Assembly: GCA_030248295.1 (NCBI GenBank)
Contig: JASANH010000246.1
Coordinates: forward strand, 35,848 to 99,847
Reading direction: 5' to 3'
Origin: Mesodorylaimus sp. YZB2_4
Lineage: Eukaryota; Nematoda; Enoplea; Dorylaimida; Dorylaimidae
Length of the DNA stretch: 64,000 bases
Shown here: positions 1 to 10,275 of the stretch, piece after piece
How the letters are laid out: each line of letters starts with the position of its first letter
How positions within the stretch are numbered: position 1 is the stretch's first letter
The notes under the pieces: model-generated
Seen by the model: only the letters and a program-made list of their open reading frames with translations
What the model was told of the DNA's origin: nothing
Database searches by the model: none
Made by a program: the position numbers and the translations under genes

Positions 1-31
1 CGGCCAGTGCTTTTGATCTTGTGTTTTCGGA

Positions 32-631
32 ATGGATACGAACTTGAGGTGCGAGAAATGTCTATGCTATTTTTGTTCCCGCGATGCCTTGGTCAACCAT
101 GGAGCCTTCCACAAGCAGCAAGAAAAGAAACGTCCCCTGTTGGAGAAGGAAGGACAACAACCAAAGCGTCCAAAGAGCTTGGATCCAGTTCAATCAAGCT
201 TATCAGACTTTCCGAATGGACCAGCCTCAGCTAGGGCATCGCTAGACCTCGAAAGTCTATCTTGGCAAGATGAAGTTTCGAATAAGATGGAAGAATCAAA
301 AGTCAATTCTCAAAGCGAACCAACGCCAGCGGAAAATCAAATAAGCGTCGATGAACCAAAAGATCCGAAGCCAGTGGATAGTCGACAAGACGACGAAGTC
401 AACACGAGTGTCAGCATTCAAGCTCCATTGCCATTCGCTTTGACGGCCAATCGGATGAGAGTATTTTTGTCACCGTTATCACTGTGGCTATGTCCAATGT
501 GTATCGCCGCCTCGACTAAGAAGGATGCCTGGATATTCAAGAATTCGGGTCGTACTTATGTGACACTGTCCATGTGTAAGCAGTGCGTTGAAACCAATAC
601 GGAAATGCAAGACGTCGTTAACAAGAAGTAA
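32..631 (+). CDS. C2H2 zinc-finger / zinc-ribbon protein of Polinton 1
   Basis: This is an uninterrupted 199-residue reading frame from an ATG at 32. Near the N-terminus it has an exact C-x2-C-x12-H-x3-H zinc-finger pattern (residues about 7-26). The middle is polar and low-complexity. The C-terminus has two CxxC pairs, CPMC and CKQC, about 30 residues apart, like a zinc ribbon. The stop TAA (629-631) abuts the ATG of the next gene. No known Polinton core gene has this layout; a nucleic-acid-binding or regulatory accessory protein is an inference. A similar CxxC-x(~30)-CxxC pattern is read on the minus strand near 47.5 kb. Confidence 0.6.
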   Translation: MDTNLRCEKCLCYFCSRDALVNHGAFHKQQEKKRPLLEKEGQQPKRPKSLDPVQSSLSDFPNGPASARASLDLESLSWQDEVSNKMEESKVNSQSEPTPAENQISVDEPKDPKPVDSRQDDEVNTSVSIQAPLPFALTANRMRVFLSPLSLWLCPMCIAASTKKDAWIFKNSGRTYVTLSMCKQCVETNTEMQDVVNKK

Positions 632-1168
632 ATGGGTTATTTTCAGCGAAGGCAACAAGAAGAAGCAAAACGTAAGCTCTCCCTAACTTGAAACTGAAAT
701 GTGACATGCAAGGTTTATTTTGGGTCTTAATAATTTTTAGCCCTGTCAACAGCGCATGTTTTTATTTTCGAAATATTGCGTCAAAATGGTTTTAACTATC
801 CTTATGAAAAACGCTTCAATTCCCGTGAGCAGTTATTTATATTCAGCCAGTGTAATGCCTTCTATTCCACATGCAGCAAGAATTTCTCAGAGAAGGACTT
901 TGATGCATCTCCGACTGCTAAATCAAGCATGCATAAAATTTTTGGCAGTTTGTTTGCTACTGGTGTCACTTTGGGACGCCTGACTGCCATGTACGTGTAT
1001 GCTGCCATGTTAGCACTCCATTGCTTGAAATCGGGTGCCTCGAGTGATTTCATTTTGATGATTCCTGTCTGGGTTGACGAGTACATGCGTGAGCATATGA
1101 AGCATACGTGCGTCATGCTCGCCAGAAATCGTTGGGATGCCTATGAAAAATTAGTTCATGTGGTGTAA
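632..1168 (+). CDS. Spliced Bcl-2-like (apoptosis regulator) protein of Polinton 1
   Basis: Exon 1 is 632-671 and exon 2 is 741-1168. A 69-nt intron (GTAAGC...TTTTTAG) joins them in frame to give about 155 residues. Exon 2 contains a BH1-like stretch (SLFATGVTLGRLTAMYVYAA) with the family's LF-x2-G-V-x2-GR-(I/L) pattern. About 40 residues later is a BH2-like WDAY segment with conserved spacing. The downstream frame is intact, unlike neighbouring capsid genes. Cellular and viral Bcl-2 proteins block or trigger mitochondrial apoptosis; a death-blocking role in a virus-derived element is inference. The N-terminal region is not recognisable and no C-terminal membrane anchor is obvious. Confidence 0.62.
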
Positions 1169-1244
1169 TTGCTGTTATGCGCTAATTCGCCCTTCGAAGT
1201 ATACAATAAAGCGTGTACATAAGCTGTATCTCAGTCTTGCAAAA

Positions 1245-1941
1245 ATGGAGTTTGAAGCTAGGTGGCGTCATCCTTTTTTCGTTGTTATCGCTGGTCCTAG
1301 TCAGTCAGGTATTGTGGTAGTGCTTCAACTGGATGCAAATCAGAAAACTAGTACTTGCATGCAAAAGTACGTTCGTCAAACGCTTCATCGAAAACCGAGG
1401 TCACATGATGCATCCACAACCTGATGGTGTGGTGTGGCGCTATACACAAGAGCAGCCACTGTACGCATCCCTGTGTCACGATCCCGAAATCAGGATCACT
1501 CGAGGCATACCCGACTTGGCTGCCCTGAAGAATAAGCTGGTTATTTTTGACGATATGATGCAGGAGCTAAAAAGCGATGAAGACCTAATTATGCTAGCAG
1601 CCCGTGGCTGCCATCATTTGAATATTAGCTGCATGCATATTGTGCAGAATGCTTTCTTCGAGGACAGGACGGCCAGAATCAACAGCCAATACACTGTACT
1701 TCTGAAGAATTCAGCCGACCAATTGCAAGTCAGCATTTTAGCTCGTCAAATGTTTCCGGAAAATGTAAAATACTTTCATGAGGCTTACGAAGACGCGTGT
1801 GCCAAACCTCATGGGTACCTGCTGATCGACAGTCATCAGGCGACACTTGATGCCTTGCGTCTGAGAACTCACATATTTCCTGGTGAATCGACAATTGTAT
1901 ACACCCCTATAAATAAGGGGAGCTGGAAATGTACCAGCTAG
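1245..1941 (+). pseudogene. Polinton packaging ATPase (FtsK/HerA, A32-like), broken
   Basis: The start of the protein contains a P-loop beginning GPSQSG. The frame is then disturbed for about 40-60 nt before the continuing reading frame (about 1333-1941). That frame carries a Walker B-like stretch (KLVIFDDMM) and the sensor-type segment RGCHHLNISCMHIVQN, then LLKNSADQLQVSILARQMFP. These are hallmark blocks of Polinton/adintovirus genome-packaging ATPases. The break may be a very short intron (GT at about 1308, AG at about 1350) or a real frameshift. Function if intact: ATP-driven loading of the genome into capsids. Confidence 0.85.
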
Positions 1942-1965
1942 TTTTGATTGTTGCTATTGTGCACG

Positions 1966-2328
1966 ATGGTTGCTGCAAGTCGACTGCGGCGTAATTTGAA
2001 ACATTTGGAGGACTTGAAAACGGCAAAGTCAGTGAAACGACGCAAATTACTGGAGTCGGCTGATAAGGACCTGATACTGTGCTTGTGCGACTGTGCGAAC
2101 AATATTTTGAAAAGCAACGTTCACTTGAAGCCAAAAGAGAAAAAGAGACTCCGTCGACAAAAAACGATTTTGCGGGCATTAGCTGCTGGTGCAGAGAAAG
2201 GGAATCTGCAAAAGAAACGGAAGCTGCTTATACAGAAAGGGAGTTTCCTGCCTATGTTATTGGGACCTGTGCTGAGTGGCTTGGCTGGCGGATTTCTTGG
2301 CAATCTGTTTGGTCGGAAATCGGAATGA
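1966..2328 (+). CDS. pX-like basic core protein of Polinton 1
   Basis: The 120-residue frame starts at an ATG at 1966. It is strongly basic and has repeated KR clusters. It ends with a glycine-rich hydrophobic segment (LLGPVLSGLAGGFLGNLF). This combination of a basic body with a hydrophobic Gly-rich tail is typical of the small protein that follows the ATPase in many Polintons and adintoviruses and resembles adenovirus core peptide X. It probably binds DNA in the particle. It lies directly after the ATPase and overlaps the next frame by a base or two. The frame is intact. Confidence 0.7.
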   Translation: MVAASRLRRNLKHLEDLKTAKSVKRRKLLESADKDLILCLCDCANNILKSNVHLKPKEKKRLRRQKTILRALAAGAEKGNLQKKRKLLIQKGSFLPMLLGPVLSGLAGGFLGNLFGRKSE

Positions 2329-2758
2329 TGCATGCAAAGAAAATGTTGCTGGTACCTGCTACATCCGATGCCTTCTCCCAACATATGGTGCCGCCCTCAA
2401 TCCCTCAAATGATCAACTTGAATGGCGAGATTAGACAGATTTTAGACACTCCTAACTTGCCGGCTGATTTGAAATTCAGAAATTATAATCAAGTGCTGCG
2501 TCGATATATATGAAAATGCACCAGGAATTTATGAATTCTCAATATCCACAACAAGGCAGGACAAGTGCCCTTGAAACTCCGCCGCCGCCGCCAGGAACTC
2601 ATCAGCAGAGAAGACCAGAAACAGTCGAAAAAGACAGCGAAACTCCTGCATTACCATTCTCAGACAATTTCATCTTGAGAGGAGTGCCTGCAAAGGCGCG
2701 AAACACAGCTTCGTTGCTGGTTGATTTCCTGAAGCGGACCACGGAGACTATCGGATAG
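2327..2758 (+). pseudogene. Conserved small Polinton protein (virion-associated, unknown), split by frameshift
   Basis: The first frame (2327-2513) begins with MMHAKKMLLVP. It continues with the pattern P-x-INLNGEIRQIL-x(8)-DLK-x2-NY-x-VLRRYI, which recurs in Polintons immediately after the pX-like gene. The second frame (2510-2758) carries a proline-rich stretch and a C-terminus reading LRGVPAKARNTASLLVDFL, also typical of that family. A one-base shift at about 2510 separates them. The function is unknown in the family. Confidence 0.55.
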
Positions 2759-2773
2759 ACTTCGAAAGGCGAG

Positions 2774-3832
2774 ATGATCGCTAATGGTAAAACCATACCC
2801 AAGAACCCTTATACCATAAGAATGGATGACGTGCTGTCGAATATTTACTTCAACCTAAATAATTCTGCTGCATTTTCTAATGTGAGGGCTTTGTATAAAG
2901 AAGCTAAACAGCAGTTGCCCGATCTGCGAAAACGTGATGTCGAGGAGTGGTTCAGTGAACAAGAAACCTAAACTTTGCATAAGCCGGCACGGAAAAGATT
3001 TATCCGTAATCCCACTGTTGTGGGTGGCATCGACGATATGGCAGCTGGACCTGGCAGATTTATCCATGCTAAAGAAACACAACGACGGCTATGCGTACCT
3101 TTTGCAGTGCATAGACGTATTCTCTCGCTTCGCCTGGTCAGTTCCCATGCAGCGAAAAACGTGTGCTGAGACTGCAGACGCATTCAAACAGATTTTGCGA
3201 ACAAGCAATGGTCGGAAGCCTGTTGTTGTCTCGAGTGATACTGGAAAAAATTTTTTGGGAAGGAATTCCAGGATCTACTCAAACGCAACGGAATTTATTA
3301 TTTTACGTCTACCAGTGACAACAAGTGCCCCTATGTGGAGCGTTATAACCGCACTCTCAAGTCCAGAATGTGGAGTTACTTTACGCATAACAACACCTTT
3401 CGCTATGTTGGAGATCCCCTCACCAAATTAGTCGAAGCCTACAACCATTCTCTCCACCGAATTATAAAATATAGGCCAGTTGATGTCACAGAAGAAACTG
3501 AGCCACCCATTCAAATGCGTTTGCGGCAGTGGCAAGCCAGAAACTTTGCTCCATTCAAGTTTAACATTGGTAAGAGAGTCCGTTTAAGCAAATCTAAAGG
3601 CACTTTTGAGAAGGGATACTTGTCAAATTATACCTGTGATATTTTCGAAATTTCTCATCGAGCTGCAAGACCTTTGCCAGTCTACAAAGTCAAAGATGGG
3701 GCGGGTGAAGAAGTGAAAGGTAATAAAAGCTACTCGCTTTTTGTGCTAGCGTTTTCTCGAGAACTCCCTGTTAAGGTGTGTTTTATGAACACCAGTTGCA
3801 AAAGGCGCAAGAACCTGAAGTGTACAAAATAG
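2774..3832 (+). pseudogene. Polinton retroviral-type (rve) integrase, frameshifted
   Basis: The first block (2774-2971) matches the N-terminal helical region of Polinton integrases (ALYKEAKQQLPDLRKRDVEE). The catalytic core follows in other frames: KHNDGYAYLLQCIDVFSRFA contains the second core block with its aspartate, then a VVVSSDTGKNF block, then VERYNRTLKSRMW with the catalytic glutamate just before it. The last frame (3335-3832) has the C-terminal SH3/chromodomain-like region (FNIGKRVRLSKSKGTFEKGY). At least two frame changes occur, near 2970 and 3330, so the gene is dead as it stands. The product would insert element DNA into the host genome. Confidence 0.85.
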
Positions 3833-3979
3833 ACACGATTCTGCGCAGGAGGAAACTGCGTGACGGCAGGAAGCAAGCTCTGGTTCGATTGTTAGGCTAT
3901 GGTCCAAAGTTTGATCAGTAGGTCGGAGAGTCAGAGCTAGTCAATGTATAAAAAGGCTTGAAATTCTAATTTTAATTTA

Positions 3980-4246
3980 GTGCTAAAGATGGATGCTCCG
4001 GAGACTGGTAGCACGAGTGACAGAGCTTCATGGTATATTTGGGGGGAAATCGATACCCAAACAGGAAGTTGTCTATATTTGTCAGGTTGTCCTGATTTAC
4101 ATAGTGGTCATTACATGTATCGTCAATTTGACACTGCAGCGTTACGAAGGAAAAGTGTGGACTGCATTGCTCAGTTCGTGTTTGGGTTATCTGCTTCCGA
4201 ATCCATCCAGAAAACCATCCTTGAAATGAGCGACGACTTTTACTAA
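3980..4246 (+). CDS. Small hypothetical protein of Polinton 1
   Basis: This 88-residue frame lies between the integrase and the penton-like gene, starting MLKMDAPETG. I see no signal peptide, membrane segment or known motif. It ends 3 bases before the penton-like reading frame. It may be the degraded N-terminal part of that gene or a separate small gene. Confidence 0.3.
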   Translation: MLKMDAPETGSTSDRASWYIWGEIDTQTGSCLYLSGCPDLHSGHYMYRQFDTAALRRKSVDCIAQFVFGLSASESIQKTILEMSDDFY

Positions 4247-4249
4247 ACT

Positions 4250-4477
4250 TTGCCCAGTAACACTGGCAACAATAGTCACGCCGCGAGTTTTCGTGTTACA
4301 CTGCCAAAGCGAATTCAGCTGACTGGTGAATGGGAAGTGGCCCTGACACAACTTATCTACCCACATTCATGGTTCAACATCCGAGCCCCGGACAATATAT
4401 TTTATGTTCTATTCAAAAGCGAAAACGATGGAGTAGCTCCAATCTCGCAGCCTCATATCACTTTGCGGTGCACAATT
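4250..4477 (+). pseudogene. Penton-like / minor capsid protein, 5' part
   Basis: The frame contains FRVTLPKRIQLTGEWEVALT followed by LIYPHSWFNI. This GEWEVAL-x-(E/Q)-(I/L)-x-YP-x-SW motif is characteristic of the Polinton protein encoded between integrase and major capsid gene (penton-like or minor capsid). The reading frame stops at 4477 where the inserted element begins; the rest of the gene resumes after 10275. The insertion alone inactivates it. Confidence 0.82.
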
Positions 4478-5146
4478 GAAGGGCTGAGGCCAAAAACTGG
4501 ACAAGTCACATTTTTGACATTTTGAACTAAGCGCGGTTTTTTTTTCCATCTCTTCCGCCCAAAAACTAGACAAGTCCGAAAAATTTTCATCTGTGCGGCT
4601 GCCTATGACAAAATAACATCAAATGTCTGCATTACAATGTACTAGTATATATTGCATGACATGAATGATGTGGCCTTCTTGATTCGTTTAGTCAAGGCTC
4701 CTTCATACTCCATCCGGCTGGAGCCGTCCGGCCCGGATCGTCCAGTTTGCGCCGGAAGCGCACCCTTTATACTCTATACGGCACGTCTTTCCAGGCGCAA
4801 GCCGTCCAGCATTTCTGGAGAAGACGTCTGTTGTCCGTGAAATTGGTCGTACTGTAGGTCTTCGATGTGTGTTTTTCGGATAAGTTTCTTGGGGTATGTT
4901 ATCCAATAAAATTTGCCAAACTTGATTTTGATTCGTTTCTGTTTTTTAATTTAGCTGCTTCGTTTTGTTTGTTTCGACAATTTTGCAACGCTTATAGTAG
5001 CATATTTTTGGTTCGATCAATTTACGAAAAGGCAAGGCTAGTTTTCGTTTTGAGTTTGTGATGCGTTGTGAACTCCTCTTACGATTAGCACCTGATCTAT
5101 GCTGTTTTGTTATTGCATTTGTTTTTAGGGCACGGACATAGACTAA

Positions 5147-6662
5147 ATGGTTCTTCCGGAAAGAGTAGTGGTTGCTGTTGCTGCATGGCTATTTTTGAAA
5201 TTAAGAAATCGTCGTCGAAAGCAGCGTTCGTATGTCAAGGGAATTAATCTACTACGGTCGATGGAAGGGGAGTTTTACACTCTCGTTTTACCAATGAGAA
5301 GACAATTCCCAGAAGATCACTTCAATTATTTTCGCATGTCGGTTTCAAGGTTCGACGATCTTCTAAGACGACTCGGGACAAGGCTCGAACACGATCGTAC
5401 TCACCGAAGTCCTATTTCGGCGATGGAAAGACTGGCAGTAACGCTCAGGTAGTTGCATCTAACTATTAACCTTGCAGTTTATAAATTTTGTGCTAGAATA
5501 AAGTGTGAAACCGTTCTTGTTGCAGATATTTGGCCGATGGGGGATCTTTGAGCAATTTGGCTTTCAGTTATCGATTGGGATTGTCCACGGTGTCAAAAAT
5601 AAATCGTGAAACCACAGTAGCTGTTTGGGAATCGCTGAAAGATGAATTTCTTGCCCCTCCAACCCGCCTGCAATGGCAGTCGATAGCGGACGAGTTTTGG
5701 CAGCGTTGGAACTTTCCCATGTGCGTTGGCGCGATAGATGGGAAGCATATATCGATAAAAGTGAGCCCTCAGTCCTATGCGGTGCTAATATTCTGATCCG
5801 ATATCAGTTTTAGTTTCGGATTTGAGCTTTGAGCTTTATGCTTTTTTATGGCAACTTCCCACTTTGCCCTCAGAGTATCTTTGACTTGGCTTTAACACTT
5901 TGTTTTTTTTAGTGCCCGCCAGACTCTGGATCAACATATTACAACTGCAAGCACTTCTTCTCCATCGTACTGCTGGCCATCGTCGATGCGAACTATAAGT
6001 TTATATATGTTGATATCGGTGGTTTTGGAAGAGAAGGGGATGCTGGCTTATTTCATGCGTCCTCATTCGGCAAGCGATTGGAGAAAGCGACAAATTCGTA
6101 TGAAAATGGCGGGTTGAACTTACCGTTTAGCAACTTCATTTCTGGAACTGGAATCTCAGTGCCTCATGTCTTCATTGGGGACTCAGCCTTTCCATTGCAA
6201 CGTCATATGATGAAGCCATATCGGTATGAATCTGCAACTGGGGCTGAAACCGCTTTTAACTATCAATTGTCAAGAGCAAGACGCGTTGTGGAGAACGCGT
6301 TTGGAATTATGGCCACTCGATGGAGAGTGTTGGGGACAAGGCTAGACCTTGATGTTAAAGCGGCTGAAGATGTGGTCAAAGCTTGTATCGTCCTTCATAA
6401 TTACCTGAAATCCACGGATGCTGCTGATTTTCAACAACCACGTTATGTGCCAGATACTTTCGTCGATTATGAAACTGACAATGGAGAAGTGGTTTTGGGA
6501 GAGTGGAGGTCTAACGAACATAGCTACGCCTTGTTTCCCTTGGATGCCGATAATAGACCAGCGAGGGCGCACTACGATGTCAGAGAAAAACTGAAAAACT
6601 ACTTTTCGACAAACGGCAAACTACCGTGGCAAGACGAATTTGTGAATCGTGGAGAGTATTAG
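5147..6662 (+). CDS. PIF/Harbinger transposase (DDE_Tnp_4), three exons
   Basis: The exons are 5147-5448, 5526-5760 and 5913-6662. Introns of 77 and 152 nt have GT...AG ends and keep the frame, giving 428 residues with no internal stop. The catalytic core is visible: the first aspartate in CVGAIDGKHI, the second in HVFIGDSAFPL, and the glutamate in RARRVVENAFGI; the VDANYKF block lies between. The N-terminal half has the helix-turn-helix-like SLSNLAFSYRLGLSTVSKI. The protein cuts and pastes the element together with the MADF partner encoded 3' of it. The start is the first ATG of the open frame. Confidence 0.9.
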
Positions 6663-7372
6663 TCGAATGCTTCGTGGTAAAAAGTGGCATTAGGAGAATT
6701 TGCCCATATTATATGTCCGAGTGTACCTACTGGACGAATAGTACAGCATTGTTGCAGCAATCGGCCTTGTGGGGTTGGGGTTCAGAAGTGCAGGCATGAA
6801 CAGCAGAATTTCACCAGGTCAAGATAGCCAGAGTAAGAGTTTGGGAACAGAAACAACCAAAGTTTTCAAAAGCTGGCAAGCCAGCGAGGAGGATCCAGGG
6901 CCTAACCACCTGTATGTGATGCTGGTAACCAGGGGTGCAGGCGCGACATATTAGTATAAGGAGAGGATAAGGAGTATAAGGAGTTGGAGAAGGAGTATAA
7001 GGAAAGTATACGCATATGCACCTACTGTAAATCGAACCGAAAAAAAATGAATACGATTCACAAACGTCAAGTAGTAGCAGCAAACGAATGATAATGGGTA
7101 CATTGGCAAGTGTGCTACAATCAACAAGCAACCAGTATCATTCAAACTCCATTCACAATCACTAAATTTTAAAATGGAAGTAAAATTTAACTTTCTTCTA
7201 GACACAAAAACAACAGTTCTGACACTTTTTTCTCATCTCTCACGAACGCAAAAATTCCTTCTCGAATGAAAAATTGGCGAACATTTCAAATCTTGCTAAG
7301 CTTATTTTACCAAAGATTCGACTTTGTTCTACGCTGAGTATCGTAGCATGCAATATAACTTACAACAGACTT
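6663..7372. other. Interval between the two convergent Harbinger genes
   Basis: This interval lies between the convergent 3' ends of the transposase and MADF genes. It is AT-rich and includes a short (GGAGTATAA)-type purine-rich repeat at about 6955-7015. I see no further gene. Confidence 0.5.
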
Positions 7373-8409
7373 TCAAGCATCAAAGCTCGACGACGCATTC
7401 TCAGGTGCATCTTCAACGAACTCAAATCGTTCGACCCATTCGTTCAGAGCCCGAATAGCAGTTTTGACAACGTTGTCGTTCGGCAGCGCCTCCAGTACAT
7501 CGACGACGACATTTCCTGAAGGGGAGGAAAAAACTGACGACGGGCGAATCAGTATTACTGGCATACGTTACCATATTTTTGAAAACGCCTCTTCGATTGA
7601 GGAGCGTCATTGTGTCGCCTCAATATTTCCAAGACTTCGTGTGTCGCTTCGTCGACTTCAGAAGTCTTCTTTCCGCATCGAGCTCGTTTTTTGGCAGGAC
7701 CGATCAAGGATTTCTCAGCATCTTCACGACGATCTTCTACAATGTTGCTCTGCGCCTCGTCCGTTGAGTCATTACCTTAAAATAGAGTTTACCCAAACGG
7801 AAAGTTAAACGACTTGGACTCATATCTACCTTCATCTTCCGACAGGTGCGCCAAATAGTTACTTTCATCGATCGCATTACTTGGGCCACCGTTGGAATAT
7901 TCAGTAGAGGATGGCGATTGTGGTGCAGGAATATTCGTCGTAGTTCTAAGAAAGAAACAAAACTACTGCGGTGTAACACGAAGCTCAAAGTAAAGTAGAG
8001 GGACTTACTTGCGGCGTTGTATTACGGTATCCAAAAAGGCCAAGGCGTCGGCATATTTTGACTTTCGAGCGACACCAGCTGATCCCGTGGGTGGCTGTTT
8101 TCTCTTTTGACGAGTATAACTATTGCGTACGTCCTGAAATTTTTCTTTCAATTCCTTTCCTAAATGGTATAAACAGCTCTCCAAAAACATATATTACAAT
8201 GTACAATACACAACGATACCTGACTTTCTTACTCCTGAAATCGCCAAGACTTCATCCGCAATCATATCCCAACAACGACTTCTCATACTTTTATTTTTGT
8301 AATCGCTGTGCCTCCAATCCCACAGAATGCGATTATTTTGCACCAACTCAATCAGAGGAAACACCCAATGATCGTCATTGGCAGAAGGCACCACTTGAGC
8401 GTCGGTCAT
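7373..8409 (-). CDS. Harbinger accessory DNA-binding protein (MADF / Myb-SANT-like), five exons
   Basis: The exons read 8409-8220, 8159-8009, 7945-7830, 7775-7572 and 7515-7373. All introns are GT-AG and 54-63 nt. Phases agree throughout, giving 267 residues without a stop. Residues about 18-100 form a MADF-like domain: LIELVQNNRILWDWRHSDYK, then a tryptophan-containing SRCWDMIADE helix, then KFQDVRNSYTRQ. The central part is acidic and Ser/Thr-rich; PAKKRARCGKK looks like a nuclear localisation signal. The C-terminal part resembles a BESS-like helix. In this superfamily the second protein brings the transposase into the nucleus and to the termini. An upstream 5' non-coding exon is possible, since TTCTAG precedes the ATG. 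Confidence 0.85.
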
Positions 8410-8949
8410 TCTTTTACGAAATTCAAGCCTAGAACAATAATAATAAGCTCAGTCAACATTCATGTCCAACTTTCTAAAAAAAAACAGAAAAAATTCAGTA
8501 GAATCGCCTTGATTCGAGCGCCATTCCGGCACGCCGCGCGCGAAAAGGGGGCTCCGAAAAATGGCTAAAAACTCAAAATCCATCTAATGAAACAGAATTT
8601 TTGATAAGAAATTTAGAATCTGCGGTACAAACCGAACGTGATTACACCAAATAAAATATTTTGTCAGTCATCCTCGATTTTTCCTAACTCGATTCTTGGC
8701 GTCCGACATTTCTGCACTAAAAGTGCGAACTTGTGCAGAAATGCCGGAACAGAAAGAGCCGGAAGCCCCGACCAGCAAACGTCATTTCGCCTTCTTATAT
8801 CCCTTTATAGTGCCATCCGGCATCTAGGATCAGGCTCGAGCCCGGGCCCCTTACAGTACGCTGCCTGCCTGAGCATCATGGACCATTCCAAGCAGTGCGT
8901 TCATGCCGGACGGCTCGAGCCGGATGAAGTATGTAGGAGCCTTCAGAAA

Positions 8950-9815
8950 TCAGTCGAGGATCATCTGACAAGCATTGCTTTACACTATCCAAAGTTTATT
9001 GAAGTTTTCCCACTGAGCTTATTTTGTCTGAAACAATCTTGTTGTCTGCTTGAAATGGAAAGTGGGACCGAAGCTTATGGTCTGAAAGATGATGAGCAGT
9101 CCATGGTCTCGGCGAATGATTCAGTAGACTCGATGATTTCGGTGAATAGTCGCAGTCGCTTGCGTCGTCGAAATCCAGACAATTGGGTAGAAAATAAAAT
9201 GAAAAGAGCGAGAACTGAAGGTAAGAGTGGGAAGCAGCTAATTTTTGAGAATTATGCCATGCGTTTGCAGTATTTTGTCAGAGTTTCATCAGAGTGCATT
9301 GGGAATATATTTTGTGATATTTTTAGGTACAGTAACAAAATCGTACAAAACTAAAAAGGATCCAAATCAGGTCGATATCTCTGCCCGCGTTCAAACCAAA
9401 GAATTCGAATGTCGCTGCCAATGTTCGAAAAAATTCACTGAAGCTAAGAAAGATAAAATCTGCAATGATTACGGCCAGCATGAATCTTATTCTGAGCAAA
9501 CACAGTTGTTGTTCTCCCGCGTTACCCCAAAGCCGTAAGCACGAGAAAGAAAACGGATTAATAATGGGGGTAAAGAGCGTTTGGCGGTATTCGAGTATTC
9601 ATTCGAAGTCAAAAAGGGAAGAACATCTGAAAAGATTATCGTTTGCAAAGCAGCATTTTGTAATCTACTTGGTATCCGCGCTTAGTTTGGAAAGTGACGG
9701 GGGATCGATCTACACCTGTCGATGGCCGTGGTCGCCATTCTAATGGCCCCAATCGTACGCCAGAAGAGGCTTTAAATATGGTTCGAGATTTTAGAATTTT
9801 AATTTAGATTATCAG
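8950..9815 (+). pseudogene. Uncharacterised NPDNW-type protein of the outer inverted-repeat element, decayed
   Basis: Three blocks on the + strand follow in order. The first is an acidic stretch leading into NPDNWVENKMKRARTEGK. The second has a C-x-C-x-C cluster (FECRCQCSKKFTEAKKDKI). The third is a basic part (EKIIVCKAAFCNLLGI) and, after a frame change, DGRGRHSNGPNRTPEEAL. This order (NP-x-W-K/R, then CRFKC-like, then V-C-x2-FF/AFC-x-LLGI, then GRGKH..PN.TPE) is a protein family I recall as widely repeated in invertebrate genomes without a firm function. Stops and frame changes occur after 9700. As the only gene of the outer element it could be its transposase or a passenger. Confidence 0.5.
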
Positions 9816-10275
9816 TGCCTTTTGTGGAATGTTGGATCAAAGGTCTGATGATGATAGAGGAAAAATCATAAGAACATTCAGGATTTCAAAGTTTCTTGGA
9901 GCCCCTGATAAGTTGATAAAAGGCTGATAAGACGCAGTGCTGGATACAGGGCCTTATAACTTTGATATCAAACCCTGTCGCTGGCAAGAATGATGAATTC
10001 GCCTGCATTACAGACAGTAGGTACACACACTCCGCCCAAAATCTGGACAAGTCCATCCCTAAAATCGATTTATCGATAAGTAGCGGGCAAATCAGAGGTG
10101 CCATCGCAAAGCTACAACACCCTGACATGCCTCATGTATATGCGGACAACATATATTCACCTGGTTGAGATACCATAATTTCCCAGATTTCAGAGTCATA
10201 TCAAAACTTTCAGAAGGCCGTAACTTAAAACTGCAAAAATAAACCTGTCCAGTTTTCGGGCTCAGCCCTTCAATT

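Larger units (their letters stand above)
4695..8942. mobile_element. PIF/Harbinger DNA transposon, complete, nested
   Basis: Inverted termini of about 38 bp start AGGCTCCT(T/A)CATACT(C/T)CATC and read inward at 4695 and, reversed, at 8942. They are flanked by TCA on both sides (4692-4694 and 8943-8945), a 3-bp duplication typical of PIF/Harbinger. Inside are a DDE transposase gene on the + strand and a MADF-type DNA-binding gene on the minus strand, the usual two-gene set of this superfamily, arranged convergently. Both spliced frames appear open, so the copy may be young and autonomous. Confidence 0.88.
4478..10271. mobile_element. Unclassified inverted-repeat DNA transposon (outer element)
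   Basis: The left end is GAAGGGCTGAGGCCAAAAAC and the right end is its near-perfect reverse complement (TTTTCGGGCTCAGCCCTTC at 10253-10271). Both are flanked by AATT (4474-4477 and 10272-10275), a candidate 4-bp target duplication. The insertion splits the Polinton penton-like gene; coding sequence resumes on the far side. Internal subterminal repeats of the type CCGCCCAAAA(A/T)CT(A/G)GACAAGTCC lie near both ends (about 4554 and 10030), echoing the TIR. Without the nested Harbinger it is about 1.5 kb and carries a decayed protein gene (about 8950-9810). The superfamily is not recognised. Confidence 0.7.
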
